NCBI GenBank assembly: GCA_028875075.1
Contig: JAPPGF010000012.1
Span: 62,461-126,460, forward strand
Direction of reading: 5' to 3'
Source of the DNA: Gemmatimonadota bacterium
GTDB taxonomy: Bacteria; Gemmatimonadota; Gemmatimonadetes; Longimicrobiales; Gaopeijiaceae
DNA length: 64,000 nucleotides
This document shows positions 28,636 to 37,346 of this stretch, one piece after another. A model generated the notes under the pieces. The model had not been told where the DNA came from. It saw nothing but the letters and a program-made list of their open reading frames with translations, and searched no databases. The position numbers and the translations under genes are program-made. Within the stretch, counting starts at the first letter, position 1, and each line of letters begins with the position of its first letter.

Positions 28636-29619
28636 CTAGAAGACGAGCCCGAAGGTTACGTGGACGGGCTCGGTCTCGCCGGTGATGGTGGCCGCGAGCG
28701 ACTTGGCGACTCCCACGTCGAAGCGATCGTAGCGCAGACCCACGCCCACGGCCGCGCCATCCAGCTGCTCGCCGTTCCCCTTCACATAGCCGGCTCGCGC
28801 GACGAGCAGTGCCTGTTCGACGACGGCTCCGAACTCGGTTCCCAGGTAGAGCGCGGGCGAGCCCGGATCGTGCCATCGGTCCTCGACCTCGCCCGTGACG
28901 TGCAGCTCAAGCTCGGTCACTTCCACGAACTGTCCCAGCACTTCGTACGCCGCGGAGACGCGCATGCGCGTGGGGAGTGGATCCGCCTGTTCCTCGTTGC
29001 GTATTTGGAAGCGGGGACCCGCGTGCGCGACCATCGCCCCGACCCGAAGCGGGAGTCCGGCGAGCCGGGTGAACTGGATCCCGGCGTCGACCGCATAGGT
29101 CGTGGCCGTGACGCCCGCGTCCAGGCACTGGCCGCGACACGACTGCCGAAACTGCACGACCTTGAAGTTGAAGCCGATGTTGAGCCGATCGAATACTCGA
29201 GTAGCGACCGAGGCCACGCCGAGGTGGTTACGCACCGTGATCGTCCCCAACACGTTGCCCTGCTCGTCGGTGAGGTCCTGCTCGCCCACGTCGAGCAGCT
29301 GATAGGTGAGGCCTACTGCGCCGATGCCGGCACGGCTCATCAGCCCGGACGCTGCGGTGCCGCTGCCGGCGACGTAGTCCCCGCGGTACAAGAGCAGCCG
29401 ACCCTCAGACAGTTCGCTGAGCCCCGCGGGGTTCCAGAAGACGGACTCGGCCCCGGGCTGTGCCGTCATCGCGCGACCCAGTGCGACGGCCTTGGCCCCG
29501 ACCGGAAGCAGGAGAAAGATGCCGCCCTCGGGTGGAGCGCTCTGCGCACGCAGCGGACTCGCCGCCACCAACACTGCGCACACGAGCGGTAGCCATCGCG
29601 GGAGGGTACCGCTCATCAA
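28636..29619 (-). CDS. PorV/PorQ-family outer membrane protein
   Basis: The 327-residue protein starts with a signal peptide (cleavage after PLRAQ) and then has LPVGAKAVALGRA and GAESVFWNPAGL, the hallmark of the PorV/PorQ (FadL-like) outer-membrane barrel family. The remainder alternates short amphipathic strands and ends in a phenylalanine (VTFGLVF), as expected for a Bam substrate. In Bacteroidetes PorV serves the type IX secretion system. No other type IX component is visible here, so the role may be different. It is placed 11 bases after era. Confidence 0.8.
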   Translation of the reverse strand: MMSGTLPRWLPLVCAVLVAASPLRAQSAPPEGGIFLLLPVGAKAVALGRAMTAQPGAESVFWNPAGLSELSEGRLLLYRGDYVAGSGTAASGLMSRAGIGAVGLTYQLLDVGEQDLTDEQGNVLGTITVRNHLGVASVATRVFDRLNIGFNFKVVQFRQSCRGQCLDAGVTATTYAVDAGIQFTRLAGLPLRVGAMVAHAGPRFQIRNEEQADPLPTRMRVSAAYEVLGQFVEVTELELHVTGEVEDRWHDPGSPALYLGTEFGAVVEQALLVARAGYVKGNGEQLDGAAVGVGLRYDRFDVGVAKSLAATITGETEPVHVTFGLVF

Positions 29620-29630
29620 AGCGTCTCTCG

Positions 29631-30572
29631 TCAGCGATTCTCGTGCGGACGCTCGGCCAAGCGGAAGCCGAGCCGCCTGAGTTCGCCGCGCTTGCGCCGC
29701 CAGCCCGCGAGCGTCTTGACCCGGAGTTGCAGATACACGGGCCGACCGAGAAAGTGCTCGACCTTGAGGCGTGCCGCCCGACCCAGCTCGCGAATCCCCG
29801 CACCTCCCTTGCCGATCACGATCCCCTTCTGCGACTGGCGTTCGACGAAGATGTTCACGCCGATGTAGGCGGGTGACTGGTCCTCGCGAAACTCCTCCAC
29901 TTGGCAGATGACCGAGTACGGAATCTCCTGCTGGTAACGCTCGAAGACGGTCTCACGGACCATCTCCGCGACGAAGAAACGTACCGGCGCGGACGCGAGT
30001 TCGTCTTCCGGGTAGAGGAATGGCCCGGCCGGCAGTGCCAGTGTGATCGCAGAGTGGAGCGCTTCGATACCGGTCCCGTCACACGCGGAGATCAAGAAAG
30101 CGCGCGCGCCGAACCGCTCTTCCACCCACTGCTGCCGCCGGCCCAGGAGCGTGCCGGGCACCGTGTCGATCTTGTTCAGGACGACGATCCGGGGAGCCTC
30201 CGAGCGCGCCAGCGCCTCCTCGATAGTCTCTAGATCGCCGTCCGCGATGGCCTCGCCAGCGTCTAGGACCAAGAGCACGACGTCTGCTTCGGACAGCGCC
30301 GTTACGGTCGACTCGAGCATCGCCCGCTGGAGCAGGCCTGTCGCCTCAAACAGCCCGGGGGTGTCCAGAAGGATCATCTGCGCGGACGACGACGTATGGA
30401 TGCCCGTGACCCGCTGCCAGGTCGTCTGTGGCTTGGGAGTAACGATCGAGAGCTTCTCGCCCAGTAGCGCGTTGAGAAGCGTGGACTTCCCTGTGTTCGG
30501 GCGACCCGCAAGGGCCACGTATCCGGCACGGGTGGGGCAAGGCGTCGGTCGGGTGCTCGAGGAATCCGTCAC
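29631..30572 (-). CDS. era: GTPase Era
   Basis: Era is an essential GTPase that binds the 3' end of 16S rRNA during 30S assembly. The 313-residue protein shows G1 GRPNTGKST (residues 23-31), the effector loop PQTT, G3 DTPG, G4 NKID and G5 ISA. The C-terminal KH domain has VIGKGGAGIRELG. The GTG at 30572 gives a normal N-terminus; the frame remains open upstream without homology. A 252-base divergent region separates it from the plus-strand nucleosidase gene and presumably holds promoters for both. Confidence 0.96.
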   Translation of the reverse strand: MTDSSSTRPTPCPTRAGYVALAGRPNTGKSTLLNALLGEKLSIVTPKPQTTWQRVTGIHTSSSAQMILLDTPGLFEATGLLQRAMLESTVTALSEADVVLLVLDAGEAIADGDLETIEEALARSEAPRIVVLNKIDTVPGTLLGRRQQWVEERFGARAFLISACDGTGIEALHSAITLALPAGPFLYPEDELASAPVRFFVAEMVRETVFERYQQEIPYSVICQVEEFREDQSPAYIGVNIFVERQSQKGIVIGKGGAGIRELGRAARLKVEHFLGRPVYLQLRVKTLAGWRRKRGELRRLGFRLAERPHENR

Positions 30573-30824
30573 CTTGCAGGGGCGGCAGTGGGGAGCGGAG
30601 GAGCGACGGAACGTGCCGACAGCAGCGCCCGAGGGAAGCAAGCGTCGGCCACGCAACGCATGAATACGTAACCGCGGCGCGGGCGACTGGCCACCGTCCC
30701 CGTGATCCGGCAAACTGTCGGGTGGTACCACATTCGGGAGCGCGGAGCGGGCGGCTTCGCGTAACGACCAAGCCGCCCCGGCGCGCCCTTCCCGTATTGC
30801 ACCGACGCTCATGCGGAACACGCC

Positions 30825-31781
30825 ATGATGACGCTACTCGGACCGACTTCGCGCGCTGCCGCACTACGGACACTGACCACGGGCCTCGCCGGGCTACTGC
30901 TGTCGGCAGCGCTGCCTTCTCCGGCTGACGCGGGCGCCGTCCGCGACGACACGCCGCGGATCGCCGTGATCTCCGCCTTCGCCCCGGAGATGACGATCCT
31001 CAAGCAAGAGCTAGACGAGCCGTCGGTGCGCTTGGTGAACGGCGTCGAGTTCACGACCGGCACCCTGGGGGGTCAAAGCGTGTTGCTCTTCCTGAGCGGA
31101 ATAAGCGTCGTCAACGCGGCGATGACCGTGCAGCTCGCGCTGGACCACTTCGCCATCGAGCGGATCGTGTTCTCCGGCATCGCAGGCGGCGTGGACCCCG
31201 AATTGAATATCGGCGACGTCGTGATCGCCGATCGTTGGGGGCAGTACCTGGAGATGCTCTTTGCCCGCGAGGTCGACGGCGGCTGGGCCACGATCCCCTC
31301 CTTCGAATACCCGTACGGGAACTTCGGAATGATGTTCCCGCGGGCCGTGACCGTGCTCCGCGCCGGCGCCGATCGGCCGGAAACGCGGTTCTGGTTTCCG
31401 GCGGATGAGGCGATGTTGGCCAGAGCCGCCCGCATCGCCGAGGAGGTGGCTCTAGCCCGCTGCACGGCGGAAGAGCAGTGCCTGAGTGAACCGCCGAGAG
31501 TCTTCGTCGGCGGCTCAGGCGTTTCGGGCGGCGCCTTCATCGACAACGCGGCGTTCCGGGCATGGGCCTTCGAGACCTTCGGCGCGCGCGTGTTGGACAT
31601 GGAAAGCGCGGCTGTGGCCCATGTGGCCTACGCCAACGACGTGCCGTTCATTGCCGTCCGCAGCCTCTCCGACCTCGCCGGGGCCGGTGAGGACGCGAAC
31701 CAGTTGGAGGTGTTTCTAGACCTCGCGGCCAACAACGCCGCTCAGGTCGTGAGGGCGCTGCTCCGGGCGATTCCGGAGTAG
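30825..31781 (+). CDS. Exported MTA/SAH nucleosidase-like protein
   Basis: This 318-residue protein has the fold of 5'-methylthioadenosine/S-adenosylhomocysteine nucleosidases (PNP superfamily) behind a signal peptide of about 36 residues (ending SPADAGA). The three catalytic positions appear intact: Glu55 (AFAPEM), Glu260 (LDMESAA) and Asp283 (SLSDLAG). IAGGVDPELNIGDVVIAD matches the nucleoside-site region. A cytoplasmic MTAN recycles SAM by-products; an exported one would act in the periplasm, perhaps on salvaged nucleosides. The start is one of two adjacent ATGs. It is transcribed divergently from era and stands alone. Confidence 0.85.
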   Translation: MMTLLGPTSRAAALRTLTTGLAGLLLSAALPSPADAGAVRDDTPRIAVISAFAPEMTILKQELDEPSVRLVNGVEFTTGTLGGQSVLLFLSGISVVNAAMTVQLALDHFAIERIVFSGIAGGVDPELNIGDVVIADRWGQYLEMLFAREVDGGWATIPSFEYPYGNFGMMFPRAVTVLRAGADRPETRFWFPADEAMLARAARIAEEVALARCTAEEQCLSEPPRVFVGGSGVSGGAFIDNAAFRAWAFETFGARVLDMESAAVAHVAYANDVPFIAVRSLSDLAGAGEDANQLEVFLDLAANNAAQVVRALLRAIPE

Positions 31782-32381
31782 TCCTGCCGCTGCCGCGGTT
31801 CGCCGATTCCGCGCGGACATGCGGAGCTTGATGGCGGCGGATCACTCGGCGGGGGCCGCTCCGTAAGGCCCCTCAATCGTGGCTTTGCCGATGTCCGCGC
31901 CGATGACTGTCATTGCCCGATTCGACCGTGCGAACGCCAGCGGCCGGCCGGCGGTGAGCTGCGTGCGGCCCACGAAACGCGGGGACTCACAGGCAGGGCG
32001 CTGCGCCAAGTGCGTCGGTACTGCACGAGCGCGGCGCGACCTACTATCGCCGCAATGCTCACCAAGACTTCGTGCGCCTCCGCATCCTCCAGGTGTGGTT
32101 CCTCTCCCGGCGTGAAGGCAACCGATTGTTGGAGTCCGCCGTTGACAGCGACGTTATCGGCATAGATGTACATGCGGTCGTGCGTGTCCAGAACCGGTTC
32201 CAGCCGCCCCTCAAGGGCCGGCACGTATCCCGTGTCACTGGGAAAGATCACGGCGCCACCCCGTTGATCGGTTCGCGAGCGGGGGAACAGTCGCCGGTTC
32301 GCGGTGAACCGGGCGATGTCAGGCGAACGGGAGCATCTCTTCACCTGTTGGCGGCGCCTTGCCCGGCTCTCGTAGTTGGTC
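31782..32381. other. Gene-poor stretch with unassigned open frame
   Basis: No intact gene is recognised in these 600 bases. A minus-strand frame stays open from the metallo-beta-lactamase remnant down to a stop at 31910. It includes a coding-like portion (GYVPALEGRLEPVLDTHD, IYADNVAVNGGLQQSVAFTP) that I cannot assign to a family. It has no start of its own. It is best read as part of the decayed region that follows. Confidence 0.45.
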
Positions 32382-32410
32382 GAGACCGGGGGGCTCAGCC
32401 CCCCGGTCTC
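32382..32410. repeat. Perfect inverted repeat (29 bp hairpin)
   Basis: GAGACCGGGGGG and CCCCCCGGTCTC flank CTCAG; pairing can extend to 14 bp on each side of a single central base. It lies immediately downstream of the metallo-beta-lactamase remnant on the minus strand. No T-run follows on either strand, so it is a strong hairpin but not a canonical intrinsic terminator. Confidence 0.8.
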
Positions 32411-32608
32411 TGTCGCGAGCTCTTGAACCAGCCGTTCCAAATCGCCGAGCGGCACCACCTGCCCGTGGATGGGCGCGATGAGCTCGACGTCCAGCCCCAT
32501 GTCCCGCATCTGCTGCAGCAGGTTCGTCGCGAACGGGGACTCCGCGGCCCCCGGCGTGAACGCGTCCGCCTCGATCAGGATCCGCTCTCCGGCACCGCAA
32601 CCGCACAT
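32411..32608 (-). pseudogene. MBL-fold metallohydrolase, C-terminal remnant
   Basis: The translation ERILIEADAFTP followed by FATNLLQQMRDMGLDVELIA and PIHGQVVPLGDLERLV matches the C-terminal part of metallo-beta-lactamase-fold hydrolases with an IHG motif. The N-terminal HxHxDH metal site is absent. The frame also lacks a proper stop and runs on through the hairpin at 32382-32410. Its truncated 5' end abuts the truncated 5' end of a plus-strand barrel gene at about 32600, so two unrelated remnants are joined head to head. Confidence 0.6.
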
Positions 32609-33112
32609 GCCGTCGACCTGCTGTCCGAGATGCGCGGCCCCCTGAAGTCGGGCGTGGCCGCGATGAGCTACTCCGTCAGCGCCGAGCTGGGCCGCAGTTT
32701 CCGGCTGGGAGGGAGCACGACCCTGACCCCTCGGGTTTGGATGGTTGGGGTGGGCCTATCGATAGACAGCTTCACCGATGCGGTGAATTCTCGGGTGTCG
32801 CTTCCCGATCTTCATCGCCGGACCGGCGGTTTCGGGCTCACGGTCGAGACTGCGCAGATTCTCGGGAGGGGCGCGTTCGCGCTTCGTGCTTCGGCGGATG
32901 TCACACGGACGTTCCACGATGCTGAGACCGTCACGTGGGTCTCGGGCGAGCGTCTCAGCTCGTCGTCCCCGCCGCACGTGGCCATGGCGGACATCGACGC
33001 CGCCTACCGGAGAGGATTCGTCTCGATCGGTGCGCCGGGAGCCGCGGGCATCGCGTGCGATTCCGATCTCTGGGAGTACGCTGGCCGCTTGATGTTGGGA
33101 ATACACTTCTAG
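32580..33112 (+). pseudogene. Autotransporter-type outer-membrane barrel, C-terminal remnant
   Basis: The frame ending at 33112 encodes alternating amphipathic strands: MSYSVSAELGRSFRLGG, TLTPRVWMVGVGLSID, FTDAVNSRVSLPDL, GGFGLTVE and the terminal YAGRLMLGIHF, ending in phenylalanine. The pattern of strand, turn and TPR followed by FTDA resembles the translocator barrel of autotransporters. Only about 170 residues remain, and no signal peptide or passenger domain is present upstream; the reading frame there runs antisense to the MBL remnant. An isolated product could start at the ATG at 32663, but would lack export signals. Confidence 0.6.
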
Positions 33113-33255
33113 GCGCGAGCCTCGGAGCGAGCCAGCGGCGTTGTCGGCCGGCTGGACGTCGTCGCGGCGGCGTCGAGTCAGGTGAGGCCGCCCCGGGGCA
33201 ATGACTCTCGTCCCGCCCCTCTTGTCCGGCTCCGGGGCGATGCGATCAGAATAGC

Positions 33256-34041
33256 TCATGCCCCGGAGTAGCCGTGTGCTGCGCGCGGCGCCCGAGCCGT
33301 GAAACCCTCGCGGAGCCGGTCCAATCCGGCCAGCAGCTCCTCCGCCGGGGGGCCGAAGCCGAGGCGCATCGTCCGCTCGATCCCGAAGTGCGCGCCCGGC
33401 ACGATCAGCAGGCTCTGCTCGACGCGCAGCCGCTCGGCCAGCTCGAGGGAGGGGACGTCGGCGTGGTAGCGGAGCATCGCGATCGCTCCGGCGTCGGGGG
33501 GCGTGAAGGAGAAAAGGCCGTCGCCCGACTCGATCCAGTCCGTGAGGAGGCCGAAATTGTGGCGGATGATCTCCCGGGCGCGCGCCAGGATCCGGGGCCT
33601 GACCCCGGGTGAGAGCGCGATTCGGGCGAGGGCGTCGGAGACGGATGGAGGCGCGATGGTGGTGTAGTCCGTGCGCGCCCACAGCCGCTCGACCACGTCG
33701 TCCGGGCCCACGACCCAGCCCACGCGCACCCCCGGCAGGCCGTAGGCCTTGGAGAGCGAGTTGGTGACGAGGACCCTGTCGTAGCGGCCCCAGAAGCTGG
33801 GGACCGGACCGGTCGCGCGCTCAGCGCCCCGGTAGACCTCGTCCGAGAGGATCCAGGCGCCGTGCCGGTCCGCGAGGTGGACGATGTCGTCCATTTCTCC
33901 GGGCGTCAGCGCCACTCCCGTCGGGTTGTTCGGGTGCGTGACCAGGATAAACCCGGCTCCCGCGGCGAGCGCCGATGCCAGCGAGCCGACGGAGCGGGCC
34001 GGAAACCGGGAGCCTGTGCCCCGACCCGGCGTGAGCCCGCC
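33256..34041 (-). pseudogene. PLP-dependent class I/II aminotransferase, N-terminally truncated
   Basis: This frame encodes the last two thirds of a fold-type I aminotransferase. FILVTHPNNPTG is the substrate/PLP region, LSDEVYRG the PLP-ring contact, NSLSKAYGLPGVRVGW contains the Schiff-base lysine, and MRLGFGPPAEELLAGLDRL is near the C-terminus. About the first 130-150 residues are missing, and the frame is closed upstream by a TAG at 34044-34042. Internal starts exist (GTG at 33915), but a product from there would lack the N-terminal half of the active site. It directly follows the M28 peptidase remnant. Confidence 0.75.
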
Positions 34042-34046
34042 CTAGG

Positions 34047-34330
34047 CTACGGGACGGTCTCCCCGAAGATCGCCGTCGCTTCGCGAAGGCTGTCGAGGAG
34101 ATCCGACGCGTACCGCTCGGCGCTGTCGAGGTCTTCCTCCAGGAACAGCGCGTCCCGCACCCCGGGCAGTGTCTCCACGGCGAAGCCGTCGTGCAGCTCG
34201 GGGGCGTAGATCTGATGCGCGTACCAGAAGCGGCCCGGAAGCCCGCGGCCGACGAGGAGCGAGCGCTCCACCTTCATAAACGCGCGGTTCAGCGGGCCCG
34301 TGGCGTCACCGCAGCCGGCCCCGGCCACCG
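34047..34330 (-). pseudogene. M28 family peptidase, C-terminal dimerisation-domain remnant
   Basis: The last about 80 residues before the TAG at 34047 read PLNRAFMKVERSLLVGRGLP, GRFWYAHQIYAPELHDGFAV and ETLPGVRDALF. This matches the transferrin-receptor-like dimerisation domain at the C-terminus of glutamate-carboxypeptidase-II-type M28 peptidases. The protease domain with its zinc ligands is missing. The similarity begins just after the stop of the TonB receptor gene, so this is another 5'-deleted gene sitting directly behind an intact one. Confidence 0.7.
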
Positions 34331-34360
34331 GCGGCCCGCCATCGGCCGTTCGATCCGCGA

Positions 34361-36589
34361 TCAGAAACGGGAAGTGAGGGTGATGCGGAAGCTCCGGGTG
34401 GCTCCCGGGTTTCGCTCCTGGACATCGACGTATTCGGCCTGCAGGACGTTCTCGATCTTGGCCTGGACATCCACGTTCCCCACGGTCGTGCCCATGCGCA
34501 GGTCCACTAGCGTGATGTCGCCCCGTTCGTCGAGGGGGAAGACCAGGACCTGCTCCGCCCGGCTGCGGTGGCGCACATCGAGCGCGACCCGGTCCGCCCA
34601 CGCGGAGAGCGTCGTCATCAGGTTGTGCGCCGAACGGTATGTGAGAGGGCGGCCGGTGCGCTTGTCTTCGGAATCGAGGTAGAGGTAGGTCGCACGCAGG
34701 TTCAGCTTCTCGGGGACGAGGCCCAGCCGGACGCCCGCGTCAAGGCCGCGAACGCGCGCCTCCGCCACATTGCGGAACTGGAAGGTCAGCACCCGGCCCG
34801 GGGCCCCGGCCACCTCGATCAGCCCCTCGTATTCGCTCCAGAAGACTCCCGCGTCGAACCACAGCCAGTTCCACGGGCTCATCGTGGCGCCCACTTCGCC
34901 GGCCCAGGCCGACTCCCCGCGGAGCTCCAGATTGGGGACCACGCGGAATCCGAACACGACCGTCGAACTGTAGCGCTCGGAGACGCTCGGGGCCCGGTAG
35001 CCGCGGCTCAGGGAGGTGCGCACACTCACGCGGTCGCTAGGCTCGAAGACGAGGCCGACCTTGGGGTTGACCGAGAAGTCGCCCTCGACCGAGGAAGCCC
35101 GGTGCAGGTCCAGACGGACGCCGGTAGTGCCTCGCACGCGTTGCGAGATCTCGATCTCGTCCTGCAGGAAGAAGGCCAGGTCGGTGACCGCCGGAGTCGG
35201 GCTGAGAAAGTTGGAGGAGATTTCCGTGTACGACGCCTCGGCGCCGGTCGTGAGGGAGTGCCTGCCGCCCGCGAACCGGGACAACTGTACGTCGGCGCCC
35301 CAGCGGGTGGAGTGATGGAAGTCCATGTTGTCGTGGAAGTAGTTCTGGGAGCGCACGTGCTGCACCTGCGGCCGGAGTTGCAGCTTCAGCGCCGGCGTGA
35401 CGACGGCGTTGGCGGTCATGCCGACGACGAGCGAGATGTCGCGCTTCCAGTCGTCGAGCTGCGAGGGGTCCACCTCCAGCGGGCGCTCCGGCGAGCGCCA
35501 GGTGAAGAACTCCTCGGCGTCCTCGTGCTTCCAGTTGAGGAACACCTCCCAGGGGGTCGCCGTCTCCGCGCCGAATACGGTCTTGGCCCGAAACCGCCAC
35601 CGCTGCACGTCGCCGTTCTGCCTGAAGCCGTCGGAGCCCTCGCGGCCGAGAAACACGGTTGTCCCGGCACGGCCGATCTGGCGCGCATGCTGGATCTGGA
35701 GGCCCCGCATGCTCAGCCGCTCCTCCGTGAAGTCGCGTCCGCCGGGGATGTCGAAGACCCCGTAGTATCCGCGCACGATGGTCTGCGTGCCCTCGAGCGG
35801 AGGACGGGTGATCACGTTGACCACGCCGCCCATGGCGTTCGCGCCGAAGAGCGTCGAATGCGGGCCTTTCACGATCTCGATCCGCTCGACGTCGAGGAGC
35901 GGCAAGAGCCCGAAGTCGATCGACGATCCCACGTTCTGCAGGACGCGGTGGCCGTCCAGCAGCATGAGCACCCGGCTGCCGACGCCTCGTGCGATGCCGC
36001 TGGCACCGCGGATGTCCATCTGGCCGGCGTTGAAGGTAACCCCCTGCGCGAAGGGGAGCGCCTCGTTGAGGCTGGTGACGTTGCGCCGCCGCAGCTCGTC
36101 CCGGCCGATGACTGAGACGCTGACCGGCGCTTCGCCGGGCCGCACGTTGCCGCGGTTGGCCGTTACGGTCAAACCCGGAAGCTCGAGAAGCATCCTCTTC
36201 AGCGAGATCTCCAGCGGCGCCTGCACGGCTTCACGGGGATCGACCGAGTGCTCCACCGTCCGGTAGCCCCAGGCCGCGACCACCAGCCGGATTTCCTCGT
36301 CCCCTCCCGGAAGCGTAATCCGGAACTGGCCCTCGGCATCGGTCAGCGTGCGCAGCTGTGTGGAACGGACGAGCACTTCGGCCGCCGCGACAGCACTCCC
36401 GGCCTCGAGGTCGACCACCGTTCCCCTGACGACCACCTCCTGGGCCGCCAGCGCGCCGCGGACGCCCAGGAGCGCAATGGACACGGACACCGGCAACAAG
36501 AGTGTCCCCGGCAGTCCCCGGCGGCGACGGAGTGGGGGTCCGTCCCGCCCGACCCGGGAGGTCCACTCCCGCAGGCGACGGAATCCCAC
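34361..36589 (-). CDS. TonB-dependent receptor with carboxypeptidase-regulatory-like domain
   Basis: This outer-membrane transporter of about 742 residues has a signal peptide (ending ALAAQ), a CarboxypepD_reg-like domain (VRGTVVDLEAGSAVAAAEV and DAEGQFRITLPGG), the plug (VSVIGRDELRRRNV, VLMLLDGHRV, IEIVKGPHSTLFGANAMGG) and a 22-strand barrel ending in TLTSRF. YRAP in SRGYRAPSVSERYSS and NPxL-like residues (VPNLEL) recall haem, cobalamin or siderophore receptors, but the substrate cannot be read from sequence. The start is unsure: a GTG at 36589 sits two bases after the upstream stop, and an in-frame TTG at 36607 would overlap it. Confidence 0.88.
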   Translation of the reverse strand: MGFRRLREWTSRVGRDGPPLRRRRGLPGTLLLPVSVSIALLGVRGALAAQEVVVRGTVVDLEAGSAVAAAEVLVRSTQLRTLTDAEGQFRITLPGGDEEIRLVVAAWGYRTVEHSVDPREAVQAPLEISLKRMLLELPGLTVTANRGNVRPGEAPVSVSVIGRDELRRRNVTSLNEALPFAQGVTFNAGQMDIRGASGIARGVGSRVLMLLDGHRVLQNVGSSIDFGLLPLLDVERIEIVKGPHSTLFGANAMGGVVNVITRPPLEGTQTIVRGYYGVFDIPGGRDFTEERLSMRGLQIQHARQIGRAGTTVFLGREGSDGFRQNGDVQRWRFRAKTVFGAETATPWEVFLNWKHEDAEEFFTWRSPERPLEVDPSQLDDWKRDISLVVGMTANAVVTPALKLQLRPQVQHVRSQNYFHDNMDFHHSTRWGADVQLSRFAGGRHSLTTGAEASYTEISSNFLSPTPAVTDLAFFLQDEIEISQRVRGTTGVRLDLHRASSVEGDFSVNPKVGLVFEPSDRVSVRTSLSRGYRAPSVSERYSSTVVFGFRVVPNLELRGESAWAGEVGATMSPWNWLWFDAGVFWSEYEGLIEVAGAPGRVLTFQFRNVAEARVRGLDAGVRLGLVPEKLNLRATYLYLDSEDKRTGRPLTYRSAHNLMTTLSAWADRVALDVRHRSRAEQVLVFPLDERGDITLVDLRMGTTVGNVDVQAKIENVLQAEYVDVQERNPGATRSFRITLTSRF

Positions 36590-36591
36590 GG

Positions 36592-37056
36592 CTAAGTGCG
36601 TTGCCAAACCGTGGTGGAGACCGCGAGGGCGGGCTCGGTTACTATGACCGAAAAGATGCGCCCTTCCAGCGTGTAGGTACCCTTAGCCTGATTGAGGTTG
36701 CCCGCCTGCTCCCAAGTGCCGTCGCTACGCACCGTGAACGTGCCCGAATCGTCGAACGCCGTGGTCCCCCCGAATCCGTCGGGTACCGATATGGACATCT
36801 CGAAGGTTCCCATGGCCTCGCTCCCCGTCGGGGGATCCTGCCGCAATATGAAGGTCCCCGAAATCAGGGGCGGCTCGAGCGTCTCGCCTGCGGTGACCAG
36901 CTGCGAAGAGAAGGCCGTCAGCTCCCACACGCCCGAGAGGTTCGGAGCCAGATCCACTTCGGGCCCCAACGGCTCCACCGGCTCGCCACCGCCGCAGCCC
37001 GTCATCGCGATGGTGCCGGCCACGCACGCAAGCAGCAGTATCGACCTTCGGCCCAT
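36592..37056 (-). CDS. Lipoprotein of unknown function
   Basis: The 154-residue precursor has a lipoprotein signal peptide with lipobox MTGC (residues about 18-21), followed by GGGEPVEPLGPEVDLAPNLS. The mature part begins with LSGVWELTAF and contains FTVRSDGTWEQAG, suggesting a small lipocalin-like beta structure, but I cannot name a family. The ATG at 37056 is preceded by AAGGGG, a good ribosome-binding site. It immediately precedes the TonB receptor gene and could be its surface or periplasmic partner. Confidence 0.75.
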   Translation of the reverse strand: MGRRSILLLACVAGTIAMTGCGGGEPVEPLGPEVDLAPNLSGVWELTAFSSQLVTAGETLEPPLISGTFILRQDPPTGSEAMGTFEMSISVPDGFGGTTAFDDSGTFTVRSDGTWEQAGNLNQAKGTYTLEGRIFSVIVTEPALAVSTTVWQRT

Positions 37057-37346
37057 TGTTCCCCTTCTCCATGAATACTGGAGGCCTGCGCGGCAACCGG
37101 TGGCAACCCGGGCCGGCACTTGCCCACGGTGAGCCGGCGAGCGGTGTGACATCGTAAGATCGCACCTCACGCCGGACCAGACCGGCGACGACGAGACCGG
37201 CACCTGGATGTGAACCACAGTACCATCAACCACCTTCAGCTCACCTCCTTGCGGGAAGTAACCCAGCAGAGAGTCGACGGTACCTAAGTGGCGATCCGGC
37301 TCGATCGGGAAGGCGGCGTCCTCTCCGGTCGAGATTCCCGGCCCGG

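Noticed and set aside
32382-32410. Intrinsic (rho-independent) terminator
   Set aside because: The hairpin is strong but no run of T follows on either strand.
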